Both the position numbers and the translations under genes were made by a program. Under the pieces are notes generated by a model. The model was given only the letters and a program-made list of their open reading frames with translations, had not been told where the DNA came from and searched no databases. A stretch of DNA of 48,434 bases, taken from NCBI GenBank assembly GCA_029262005.1, contig JAJDAG010000143.1, positions 1 through 48,434 on the forward strand, in the 5' to 3' direction. The stretch is from Candidatus Zhuqueibacterota bacterium. Its GTDB lineage: Bacteria; Zhuqueibacterota; Zhuqueibacteria; Oceanimicrobiales; Oceanimicrobiaceae. Shown here in pieces: positions 7,458-16,546 of the stretch; the stretch's first letter is position 1; every line of letters starts with the position of its first letter.

Positions 7458-8909
7458 CTACTTCGTCAAAACTTTAATCTTATCGCCCGGCTTGACCCGA
7501 TCCGTCAATTGCATGCCATTGACAATGGCGAGCTTTTCGGGGGTTAATTCTTTGCTTGGATGTTTTGCCAGGAATTGACCGAGAGTTGCGGCACGTCGAA
7601 CAGCCACCACTTTAATATGCGTGGGTTTCACCAACCTGGCTTTCTGATTTTTTAACCGGTCAAAGCCGTTCATTGTGGATTGAAAATATTTCTGATTGCT
7701 ACTGAATTTGGCATCGCTGGAAAACCCGTGAAAGACATAAACATTTTGTCCTTTTTCAATAAAATAAGAAAGGACGGTTAACGCGCCCTGTTCCGTTGTC
7801 AGGTTGATTTGCCGGATTTCCGTGATCAAGCCGTTGGTTCGCCGGTTGGTTGAAATGGTGACTTCTCCTTTGGAATCTGTGACAAATTTATCGGCGGCTG
7901 CGCGCGCACTTTTTTCCTGGGCCAGGGTAAACTGGATTCCGGCGGACTGCTCCTGATTGACCATCTGCACCATTTGTGGACTGTTTTGCAATTGCCAGCC
8001 TGTTGGCACCGGAAACTGAAAGTCCATTTGCGGATGGTAGAACATGTTGTTCTCGACAAAACCTTGCCGCGGATCTTCGCCGAAAATAAGTCCGTCAATT
8101 AAAGCCAGATAGGATTCCCTGCTTGTTTTATAGCGCTTTCCTGCTGCATTTACCTGGGCTTCTTCTGCAAGGCGCAGGGTGGTTGATTCGCGCTCTACCG
8201 GGTTTGGGTGGGTTGATTGCCAGTCCGGCAGACTCTGACCGCTTTCAGAGCGCAAGCGATTGAGTGTGCCGAAAAAGTGTGACATGTTTTTGGCGTCATA
8301 GCCGATTGTGGTTGAATATTTGACTCCAAGCTTGTCTGACTGTCGCTCCTGATCCCGACCGAATTTAAGAAAAAGCAGGCCAATGCTCTGTGCGGCAACG
8401 TCGCTGTACTGGCGAAATGTCTCTGAGAATATGGTGCCGGCCGCCAAGCCCATTTGTGCTATCTGCGCGCGTGTGTAGGCTTTGGCGCCGTGTCTGGCGG
8501 TTACATGGCCGATTTCATGGCCGAGCACACCAGCGACTTCTGCCTCGGAATTCATGTAGCCGAGGATGCCGCGCGTGAAATAAACATAGCCACCGGGCAG
8601 CGCAAAAGCGTTGATGACCGGGCTGTCGAGCACGCGAAAATAAAATTGTAAATGTGGCCGGTGCGACTCCCGGGCCATTTTTTGCCCCATGGTGTCGATG
8701 AATGTGGCCAGTTTTTTGTCGTCATAAAGGCCGTATTGAGCGACAATTGCGGGATCAGACTGTGCGCCCAACGCGACTTCCTGGCCTTCGCTCAACAAGC
8801 TGAGTTCACGTTTTCCGGTTACTGGATTGACTGCGCATGAATTGAATGTGAAAATAAGCAACGCAAAAAGAACTGTGGTTTTTGCTTTGGTTTGGATGCT
8901 CTTTTGCAC
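7458..8909 (-). CDS. M48-family metalloprotease lipoprotein (BepA/YfgC-like)
   Basis: It starts at GTG 8909 with GGGAGG upstream. The N-terminus is a signal peptide with Cys25 (FTFNSC) and the AVNPVTGKREL segment common in this family. The catalytic motif is HEIGH (131-135), with Glu188 in DQERQSDKLG as the probable third zinc ligand. A middle region (about 290-410) and a C-terminal LysM-like tail (TLGQFLAKHPSKELTP... NGMQLTDRVKPGDKIKVL) follow. Relatives are periplasmic proteases and chaperones that act on misfolded outer-membrane proteins such as LptD. It is a single gene; no terminator is obvious. The start region faces the M49-like gene across a 243-bp divergent spacer. Confidence 0.88.
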   Translation of the reverse strand: MQKSIQTKAKTTVLFALLIFTFNSCAVNPVTGKRELSLLSEGQEVALGAQSDPAIVAQYGLYDDKKLATFIDTMGQKMARESHRPHLQFYFRVLDSPVINAFALPGGYVYFTRGILGYMNSEAEVAGVLGHEIGHVTARHGAKAYTRAQIAQMGLAAGTIFSETFRQYSDVAAQSIGLLFLKFGRDQERQSDKLGVKYSTTIGYDAKNMSHFFGTLNRLRSESGQSLPDWQSTHPNPVERESTTLRLAEEAQVNAAGKRYKTSRESYLALIDGLIFGEDPRQGFVENNMFYHPQMDFQFPVPTGWQLQNSPQMVQMVNQEQSAGIQFTLAQEKSARAAADKFVTDSKGEVTISTNRRTNGLITEIRQINLTTEQGALTVLSYFIEKGQNVYVFHGFSSDAKFSSNQKYFQSTMNGFDRLKNQKARLVKPTHIKVVAVRRAATLGQFLAKHPSKELTPEKLAIVNGMQLTDRVKPGDKIKVLTK

Positions 8910-8930
8910 GATGGGCCTCCCTGTATTGTC

Positions 8931-8959
8931 TTGACATTCGATTTGGATTTTCTTATACT
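8931..8959 (+). promoter_or_regulatory. Sigma70-type promoter for the M49-like gene
   Basis: A consensus TTGACA (8931-8936), exactly 17 bp, and TATACT (8954-8959). Transcription would start near 8966 and leave a leader of about 190 nt before the M49-like start; no regulatory structure is evident in that leader. Confidence 0.55.
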
Positions 8960-9155
8960 GCCGTGTTCAAAAGTATGTGAAATTCCAGTCTCAAAAGCAA
9001 AGAAAAAGTGCAGCATTAACAACATTCTTATTTGGCCGGTGCCTTAAAAGGGCATTGCTGCAATATCGTACGTTTGCTTGGTTGCCGGGGTTAGGCTAAG
9101 ATTTTTCTTTGATTCAATTTAATATATTTCTCAGCACTTTTTTGAGGAGGGCATG

Positions 9156-10841
9156 ATGCTTCGTTTAAAGGTTTCATTTCTGTTTTTAGCGTTATCGGTT
9201 TTAGTGGCAGGTTGTGTTAAGAAGAATGATGTAGAACTCAATATTCATGAAAATGTTGGCGAATTATTGTCGAAATTCGCCCCGGTTGAGATTTTTGCTG
9301 ATATTTCCTTTTTGCCTGAAAATGAGCAAAAAGCGCTTGCCAAGCTGGTTGAGGCCAGCAAGTACATGGATGAGATTTTCATTCGTCAGGTTTGGGAGAA
9401 AAATCCGGAGTACCAGGCGGCTCTGGCTGAGAGAAAGGATGATCTCGGCATGAAAGCGGCTGCATATTTTGCCATCTCAGTTGGCCCATGGGACAGACTG
9501 GACGAGCACGAAGCACCTTTTATCAATGATCTGAAAAAACCGTTGGGCGCCGGCTATTATCCCGCTGACATCAGCAAAGAGGCATTTGAAGCCTATGTAA
9601 CAGCGCATCCGGAGCAGGCTGAGTCGCTTAAAGGGCTCTTTACCATCGTCCGGGCAAACGCAGAGAACCTTGTTGCAGTGGATTATTCCGTTGCCTTTGA
9701 AGCGTGGCTTACGCCGGCTGCCCAACTTATGAAAGAAGCCGCTGACCTCACCGAAAATGAGTCTCTTGCTAAATTTCTGGTGGCGCGCGCTGCTGCATTC
9801 TACTCCAACGACTACCGCGAAAGCGACATGGCGTGGATGGATCTGGATAGCCCGGTAGAAATAACAATCGGTCCGTATGAGACTTACGAAGACAAGTTGT
9901 TTGGCTACAAAGCGGCTTTCGAGTCATTTGTAACGGTGACAGATCCTGAAGAAAGTAAGAAACTGGCGGGATTAAGAAATGAGCTGCCTGCCATGGAGCG
10001 TAATCTGCCGATTCCGGATAAGATGAAAAACATGAGCCGTGGAACTGAATCGCCAATTCGGGTTGTTGATGTGGTTTTCACCGCGGGCGATACCAAGTCC
10101 GGCGTTCAGACAATTGCTTTCAACTTGCCAAATGATGAGGTTGTACGCGAGCAGAAGGGCAGCAAAAAAGTACTGCTTCGCAACGTGATTGCCGCCAAGT
10201 ATAAAAAGATTCTGAAGCCAATTGCAGAAACACTGCTGACCGAAAATCAGGTTCAATATCTTTCCTCAGAGGCTTTTACAAACGAAGTGCTTTTTCATGA
10301 ATTGTCGCACGGCCTTGGCCCGGGAAAAATTGTTCTCGCCGGCAGAGAAACAGAGGTTCGCCTTGAATTGAAGGAACTTTACTCTGCGCTGGAAGAAGCC
10401 AAGGCTGATATAATGGGTGTTTATAATATCCATTTCATGCTGAAAAAAGGGCTTTTTGACGAAAGTTTCAGAAAACAAATTGCCGTTACATATCTTGCCG
10501 GATTATTTCGTGGTATTCGTTTTGGCATTGGCGAGGCGCACGGCAAAGGCAATGCGCTGCAATTGAATTATTTGCTTGAAAAAGGCGCATTGACTTACGA
10601 TCAGGCTTCGGGTAAATTTGCGGTCAATTTCGACACCTTCGAAAATTGGGTACGCGAGCTTGTGCAGGATATTTGTATTTTACAGGCCACTGGCGATTAC
10701 GCTGGTGTCAAAGCCTTGTTTACAAAATATGTTGTTTTGCCTGAGTCGATTTCATCCGGCCTCAGCAAGCTTGAGGCGATTCCGGTTGATATTGTACCCA
10801 TTTACCCGCTGGCCGAGCAGTTAGCCGGTGGCACAAATTAG
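9156..10841 (+). CDS. M49-like zinc peptidase lipoprotein
   Basis: ATG 9156 is preferred over the adjacent ATG 9153 because GGAGG lies 6 nt before it. The signal peptide ends VLVAG-Cys20, a clear lipobox. The C-terminal half carries NEVLFHELSHGLGPG (HELSH at 381-385) and, about 28 residues later, SALEEAKADIMG, which supplies a downstream Glu. This HExxH...EEAKAD arrangement matches the bacterial dipeptidyl-peptidase-III-like (M49) family, although true DPP III has HExxxH. The N-terminal region is helical with no recognised motif. It probably cleaves peptides in the periplasm or at the surface; the substrate is unknown. It stands alone, upstream of a gene-free island. Confidence 0.8.
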   Translation: MLRLKVSFLFLALSVLVAGCVKKNDVELNIHENVGELLSKFAPVEIFADISFLPENEQKALAKLVEASKYMDEIFIRQVWEKNPEYQAALAERKDDLGMKAAAYFAISVGPWDRLDEHEAPFINDLKKPLGAGYYPADISKEAFEAYVTAHPEQAESLKGLFTIVRANAENLVAVDYSVAFEAWLTPAAQLMKEAADLTENESLAKFLVARAAAFYSNDYRESDMAWMDLDSPVEITIGPYETYEDKLFGYKAAFESFVTVTDPEESKKLAGLRNELPAMERNLPIPDKMKNMSRGTESPIRVVDVVFTAGDTKSGVQTIAFNLPNDEVVREQKGSKKVLLRNVIAAKYKKILKPIAETLLTENQVQYLSSEAFTNEVLFHELSHGLGPGKIVLAGRETEVRLELKELYSALEEAKADIMGVYNIHFMLKKGLFDESFRKQIAVTYLAGLFRGIRFGIGEAHGKGNALQLNYLLEKGALTYDQASGKFAVNFDTFENWVRELVQDICILQATGDYAGVKALFTKYVVLPESISSGLSKLEAIPVDIVPIYPLAEQLAGGTN

Positions 10842-10917
10842 TCTCAGTTCGTCGGCGCTGTCACTGCAATAAATAGCCACAATAACTGAGTGAACTGTGA
10901 CTTGAACCTGAATGATT

Positions 10918-11372
10918 CATAAAATTTGTCAACTTGAAAAACAAATTTTTAACGCAGTGAACGCAAAGGACGCAGAGTTAAAAATGCTTAAATTTTAAAA
11001 AATATTTAACCTTACAGAGTATGGCCGGATTAAGTCATAATTTAAGGTCAAAAGCCATGCACCCGGTTGTTACTCAGGAGGCGTCCTTTCGCTAAAGCTA
11101 ACTGCTGGTAATTAAGTAGATTCCTCCTGAATGACAAAGGCGCTGTGAATTAAGCAGGATAGTATCTTTACTTTTTTTCTCTGCGAACTCAGCGTACTCT
11201 GCGGTTTAAGAAAAATTTAAGTTAGCAATAATCTGTGTTTCATCTGTGGAAATTCGTGAGGAACACTTATTTTGACGCGTGATTGATAACAACTGTACCC
11301 ACACAGATCAACACAGAACCATAAAATTTGTCAACTTGAAAAACAAATTTTTAACGCAGTGAACCCAAAGGA
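10918..11372. repeat. Gene-free island with a 53-bp direct repeat and CTCTGCG-type repeats
   Basis: The 640 bp between the M49-like gene and pgi hold no supported ORF. A 53-bp sequence at 10918-10970 recurs at 11320-11372 with one mismatch (starting CATAAAATTTGTCAACTTG), 402 bp apart. Next to them are CGCAGAG heptamers on one strand (10971-10977) and their complement CTCTGCG on the other (11179, 11197, 11409), two of them inside an identical TTTTTCTCTGCGAAC. Repeats of this flavour are common as dispersed intergenic elements in environmental genomes. There is no transposase and no clean target duplication. Confidence 0.75.
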
Positions 11373-11480
11373 GTCGGAGAAGGACGAAATGTCTATTGTT
11401 AGATTTTTCTCTGCGAACCCTGTGTTACATTTTTTACTGCATAACTCAGGCTAACAATTGATAACATGAGGAGAGAATTT

Positions 11481-13175
11481 TTGTCCGCCTTGCATGCTTC
11501 TGAAATGAAAAAAGCGGTTGCCGCCGCAATTCGTGAAATCGCTGAAAAAGATGTTGTCCAACGCATTTGGGCGCAGGATCACACTGTCTGGAGTCCGGAA
11601 CCCACTGAGATAACCAACCGGTTGGGCTGGCTAAAAAGTCCGATTGTTATGATGTCAAAAATAGTGGAGATAAACAGGTTTGCGGATGATGTGCGCAATG
11701 CCGGATATTCACACGTTTTGTTGCTTGGCATGGGCGGTTCGAGTTTGGCGCCCGAAGTGTTTCGTTTTACTTTTGGCGTGAAGGCAGGCTACCTTGATTT
11801 GTCTGTGCTTGATAGCACCGACCCAGGTGTGGTGCTGTCTTATGCCCGAAAACTGGATCCCGCTAAAACGCTTTTTATTGTTTCAACCAAGTCAGGAGGC
11901 ACTGTTGAAACCGCGTCTTTTTTCAAATATTTTTATAATTTGACTCTGGAGAAAGTTGGCAAAGAACAAGCCGGTGACCATTTTGTGGCGATTACCGATC
12001 CAGGTAGCGCTCTGGAGCAAACAGCCGCTGAGCTGAAATTTCGTAAAACATTTTTAAACGATGCTAATATCGGTGGCCGGTATTCGGTGCTGTCTTATTT
12101 CGGACTGGTGCCGGCGTCGTTGCTGGGCGTGGATATTCGCGAGCTGTTGCAGCGCGCACAAGCCATGGCTGAGCAGTGTAAAAACCCGAACGTTGAAGAG
12201 AATCCGGGCGCGCATCTGGGTGCAGTCATGGGGCAACTTGCGGCTGAATGTCGTGACAAGCTGACGTTGCTCATGCCCAAAGCGATTTCAAGTTTTGGTG
12301 GTTGGATTGAGCAGCTTGTGGCCGAAAGCACGGGCAAGGACGGCAAAGGCATTCTGCCCGTTGATCTGGAGGTGCCCGGCAAGCCGGATGTTTATGGCGA
12401 TGACCGATTTTTCGTTTACAGCAAACACGGGTCTTTGCCTGATTTAGATGAAACTGTTTCCGGCTTGCAAACGGCCGGGCACCCGGTTTTTCAGCTTGAA
12501 ATGGCGGATGAATATGATTTGGGCGCTGAGTTTTTTCGCTGGGAATTTGCCACGGCCGTGGCTTGCGAACGCCTGCAAATCAATCCCTTTGACCAACCTG
12601 ATGTGGAATCGGCAAAAGTAGTGGCGCGCGAGATGATGAGCGCGTTCAGCGCAAAAGGCAAGCTTCCCTCTGCTATCCCGGCTCTGGTTTCAGGCGAGAT
12701 TGAAATTTACGGCAACATTAACGGTCGCGAATTACCTGAAGTTCTACAAAATTTCTTTGACCAAGGTACCAACAACTCGGTAAACGGATATGTTGCCATT
12801 CAAGCTTACCTGCCTGGTGTTCCTGCGGTGAATACAGCTCTCGAACACCTCCGCCACACGCTGCGGGATAGATATAAATTGCCGGTAACGCTAGGCTACG
12901 GGCCACGTTTTTTGCATTCAACCGGACAGTTACACAAGGGCGATGCTGGCAATGGACTGTTTGTGCAAATCACAGCAGACAGCATTGAAGATGCTGAAAT
13001 TCCCTCTGAGCCGGGAAGCTCAACGTCTGAATTTTCTTTTGGGGTACTGAAAAGTGCCCAGGCCATGGGTGATCGCCAGGCGCTTTTGGACAAAAACCGG
13101 AAGGTGATTCGATTACATTTGCAAGGTGAACTTGTTGCCGGGGTTAAGCGGATTGCTGAATGCCCGGCAGGCTGA
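11481..13175 (+). CDS. pgi: Glucose-6-phosphate isomerase
   Basis: It interconverts glucose-6-phosphate and fructose-6-phosphate in glycolysis and gluconeogenesis (cytoplasm). Two SIS subdomains are visible: LLGMGGSSLAPEVF and FIVSTKSGGTVET for sugar-phosphate binding, GGRYSVLSYFG, and FGGWIEQLVAESTGKDGKG carrying a typical catalytic Glu region. The sequence is of the type found fused to transaldolase in some bacteria (YVAIQAYLPG, RFLHSTGQLHKG), but no transaldolase part is present. Start: AGGAGAG overlaps the ATG at 11466 and sits 5 nt before TTG 11481, so TTG is chosen; ATG 11466 would add five residues. It is a single gene after the repeat island. Confidence 0.88.
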   Translation: MSALHASEMKKAVAAAIREIAEKDVVQRIWAQDHTVWSPEPTEITNRLGWLKSPIVMMSKIVEINRFADDVRNAGYSHVLLLGMGGSSLAPEVFRFTFGVKAGYLDLSVLDSTDPGVVLSYARKLDPAKTLFIVSTKSGGTVETASFFKYFYNLTLEKVGKEQAGDHFVAITDPGSALEQTAAELKFRKTFLNDANIGGRYSVLSYFGLVPASLLGVDIRELLQRAQAMAEQCKNPNVEENPGAHLGAVMGQLAAECRDKLTLLMPKAISSFGGWIEQLVAESTGKDGKGILPVDLEVPGKPDVYGDDRFFVYSKHGSLPDLDETVSGLQTAGHPVFQLEMADEYDLGAEFFRWEFATAVACERLQINPFDQPDVESAKVVAREMMSAFSAKGKLPSAIPALVSGEIEIYGNINGRELPEVLQNFFDQGTNNSVNGYVAIQAYLPGVPAVNTALEHLRHTLRDRYKLPVTLGYGPRFLHSTGQLHKGDAGNGLFVQITADSIEDAEIPSEPGSSTSEFSFGVLKSAQAMGDRQALLDKNRKVIRLHLQGELVAGVKRIAECPAG

Positions 13176-13273
13176 TTCTGGCTGGCTGTGCCAAGTCCTT
13201 TTCACGTAACTCCGGCACGACCCTTTGAATAAAAGAGTATAATCTTGCGGCTCGAGACGATTAGTCCTACAGA

Positions 13274-14662
<1,389 letters not shown>

Positions 14663-14738
14663 TTTGATTCTGCCATTTTATTGTTGATAATTCGCTGGGC
14701 AAATGAGGTTGGCGCAGCTTGTGTGGCTTATTGCCGGT

Positions 14739-14768
14739 ATAATATAAACCACCGGGCAATATTTGCAA
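14739..14768 (-). promoter_or_regulatory. Candidate sigma70 promoter for sdaA
   Basis: On the minus strand TTGCAA (14768-14763), 18 bp, then TATTAT (14744-14739), about 75 bp before the sdaA start and just past the end of the anti-sigma gene. Confidence 0.35.
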
Positions 14769-14771
14769 GCA

Positions 14772-15272
14772 CTATCGGAAGAAAGAAGGAAGTCTTCTGC
14801 GGGAATGGCTGAAGAGGTGGTCCAGCGCGCTCATTATACCAAGCATTACTACACCGGTACCAAGCAGGCCGAGATCCAGATTGAGTTCAGAAAAGAAATT
14901 AAGCAAAGTTGTAAAAGATTTTCCGGTTTCGTTTAAGTTGAAGTTTATCTTTGTAAGAAAATCAAAGCCACCTAAAAAGAATGTGCCGCCGATAGCCGCG
15001 GCAAAACTCAGAAACACTAGCAATATTTGCCATAAATCAGAGTTGAGACTCTCACCTGACTCATGTTCAATTCTTTCCAGCACCGAGTCTGCAAATTCTG
15101 CTGATAACTCGTTGGGAATATTTTGGCCTAATGCAACATACAAAGCTTCATACGCGGCAATTTCTTTCTCTGTGGCACTGTCGATTTGTGCAGCAACTGT
15201 CGCGTTTTTACGGCGAGGGTGAGAATCGAGGTAAGCCTGAATCTCTTCATCGGTCATGCGTTTGCGTGCCAT
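14772..15272 (-). CDS. Probable anti-sigma factor, membrane protein
   Basis: A 166-residue protein whose ATG (AGAGGAA upstream) overlaps the end of the ECF sigma gene by 19 bp, the usual sigma/anti-sigma coupling. Residues 1-85 are a charged, helical cytoplasmic region (MTDEEIQAYLDSHPRRK...). Two hydrophobic segments follow: about 91-111 (ILLVFLSFAAAIGGTFFLGG) and about 132-151 (LDLGLLGTGVVMLGIMSALD). There is no HxxxCxxC zinc motif. The assignment rests on position and topology rather than on a recognised domain. Confidence 0.65.
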   Translation of the reverse strand: MARKRMTDEEIQAYLDSHPRRKNATVAAQIDSATEKEIAAYEALYVALGQNIPNELSAEFADSVLERIEHESGESLNSDLWQILLVFLSFAAAIGGTFFLGGFDFLTKINFNLNETGKSFTTLLNFFSELNLDLGLLGTGVVMLGIMSALDHLFSHSRRRLPSFFR

Positions 15273-15835
15273 AATTCCTCTTGCTCGTATTTATCGATAA
15301 GTCTTTTTTTCAAAAGTTTTCTGGCCCGGAATAGATAGCTCTTGATGGTTCCTTCCGGCATATCGAGAATTTGTGCGATTTCAGTGTAACTCATTTCTTC
15401 CAGATGAAAAAGTGTCAGAATCGTGCGGTACTGCTGTGGTAATCGACTGATTTCATGTTGCAGTCGCTGCGAGGTGTCTTGCTCTACGGTGTGCCTGTCT
15501 GCTGATATTTTTTCAGGCAGCGCGTTCTCTATGGCCTCTTCTTCAGCAGTGCAATCGTCAAACAACGGCACGCTTTTTTTCTTCAGGCTGTTGATGCACG
15601 TGTTTATGGCGATTCGCGCAATCCACGTTGAAAGTTTTGCTTCATGGTTGAATTTCGACAGATTTTCATAAATTTTGACAAAGATATCCTGACAGACATC
15701 TTCTCTGTCCGTGGCATGCGCGACCATTCTGAAAACAATGTTGAAAACCAGACGTTCGTACACCACGATTAGGTGACGGAACGAATGCGTGTCGCCGGCT
15801 TTAATTTTTTCGATAAGTTCTTTTGTATCTGTCAT
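15254..15835 (-). CDS. ECF-type RNA polymerase sigma factor
   Basis: ATG 15835 (MTDTKELIEKIKAGD) is chosen: an ORF start at 15883 lies upstream of the probable promoter and has no family sequence. Region 2 has VFNIVFRMVAHATDREDVCQDIFVKIYENL and region 4 has LSRLPQQYRTILTLFHLEEM... and TEIAQILDMPEGTIKSYLFR, typical of sigma-70 group 4. It would direct RNA polymerase to its own regulon. The likely anti-sigma gene overlaps it. A GCAACTT-15-GTC motif just upstream recurs before the two divergent plus-strand genes, suggesting autoregulation and a local regulon. Confidence 0.92.
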   Translation of the reverse strand: MTDTKELIEKIKAGDTHSFRHLIVVYERLVFNIVFRMVAHATDREDVCQDIFVKIYENLSKFNHEAKLSTWIARIAINTCINSLKKKSVPLFDDCTAEEEAIENALPEKISADRHTVEQDTSQRLQHEISRLPQQYRTILTLFHLEEMSYTEIAQILDMPEGTIKSYLFRARKLLKKRLIDKYEQEELWHANA

Positions 15836-15850
15836 AAGTAGGCTCAAAAT

Positions 15851-15879
15851 AGCAGACAGTTTAATATACAAAAAGTTGC
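15851..15879 (-). promoter_or_regulatory. ECF-type promoter motif, sigma/anti-sigma operon
   Basis: On the minus strand GCAACTT (15879-15873), 15 nt, then GTCTGCT (15857-15851), close to the classical ECF GGAACTT...GTCTAA layout. The predicted start near 15845 leaves about 10 nt before ATG 15835. Confidence 0.5.
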
Positions 15880-15902
15880 ACAATTATTCGTGAAATAAAT
15901 TT

Positions 15903-15930
15903 GCAACATTTTTTATGTTGCTTTGTCGAA
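15903..15930 (+). promoter_or_regulatory. ECF-type promoter motif, DUF6249-like gene
   Basis: GCAACAT (15903-15909), 15 nt, then GTCGAA (15925-15930). It is back to back with the minus-strand motif, with the same spacing, and lies about 70 nt before the start at 16000. Confidence 0.5.
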
Positions 15931-15999
15931 TGGAGTACGGCAAAGAAAGTTCTACAAATTAAAGCCGAATACAAATAATTAAATATCATGGAGGCAACA

Positions 16000-16362
16000 A
16001 TGTCGGAAGAATTAGTCCCTATTATCATCGTTCCAGTCATTTTTTTTTGTATTGCATACATCATAAAAAGTCTCTCGGATAACGGTGTGCGGCGAAAGCT
16101 GGCTGAAAAAGGTTTGGTTGACGAAAACATCAAATATCTTTTTCAAAAACCACGTTTGGACGTTGTTCCTAACTCGTTGAAGTGGGGGATGGTTCTGATT
16201 GCTATCGGAGTCGCATTCCTGGTTGGCCAAATGGTGCCCCATGCAATTCGGGAAGAAGCAACAATTAGTGCGATGTTCATCCTTTCCGGCCTTGCATTGG
16301 TCGCTTATCATTTCATTGCAACAAAAAAACTCAAAGATTTGGGAGGCGACGAAACGTTGTAG
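16000..16362 (+). CDS. DUF6249-like small membrane protein
   Basis: ATG 16000 has GGAGG 6 nt upstream; the ATG at 15988 overlaps that site. The 120-residue protein has an N-terminal membrane segment (VPIIIVPVIFFCIAYII), a cytoplasmic-looking charged stretch (RRKLAEKGLVDENIKYLF), and two more hydrophobic segments (WGMVLIAIGVAFLVG and ISAMFILSGLALVAYHFI). The layout, with the 'rrklaekGl' then 'LKWGmvliaiGva' pattern, fits DUF6249 proteins, which often sit beside ECF sigma genes. Its function is unknown. A terminator follows. Confidence 0.68.
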   Translation: MSEELVPIIIVPVIFFCIAYIIKSLSDNGVRRKLAEKGLVDENIKYLFQKPRLDVVPNSLKWGMVLIAIGVAFLVGQMVPHAIREEATISAMFILSGLALVAYHFIATKKLKDLGGDETL

Positions 16363-16392
16363 TCTTCCCACAACATCGTTACTAAAAAAAGG

Positions 16393-16448
16393 CCGTGTTG
16401 CTTCATGTCCGGATTAACTCCCGGACATGTTTGCGGCACGGTTTTTTT
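16393..16448 (+). terminator. Rho-independent terminator
   Basis: A 9-bp stem CATGTCCGG/CCGGACATG (16404-16412 and 16421-16429) is enclosed by an outer CCGTG/CACGG stem and followed by seven Ts (16442-16448). It ends the DUF6249-like transcript and shows that the next gene needs its own promoter. Confidence 0.7.
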
Positions 16449-16467
16449 GTTTTAAACACAGGACTTG

Positions 16468-16495
16468 GCAACTTTTACATTTCCTTCCCGTAAAA
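16468..16495 (+). promoter_or_regulatory. ECF-type promoter motif, four-repeat protein gene
   Basis: GCAACTT (16468-16474), 15 nt, then GTAAAA (16490-16495). It is the third occurrence of the motif in 650 bp, with identical spacing. It lies between the terminator and the gene, about 50 nt before ATG 16547. Confidence 0.45.
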
Positions 16496-16546
16496 ACATC
16501 TTTTACGAGGCAAATTGAAGCGACCAATGCCGCAGGAGTCACCTTT

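Noticed and set aside
10841-11466. Insertion sequence in the gene-free island
   Set aside because: There is no transposase ORF, no terminal inverted repeats and no target-site duplication; only short direct repeats.
16427-16546. N-terminal extension of the four-repeat protein (start at 16427)
   Set aside because: The ATG lies inside a terminator hairpin, has no ribosome site, and would put 40 residues before a proper signal peptide.
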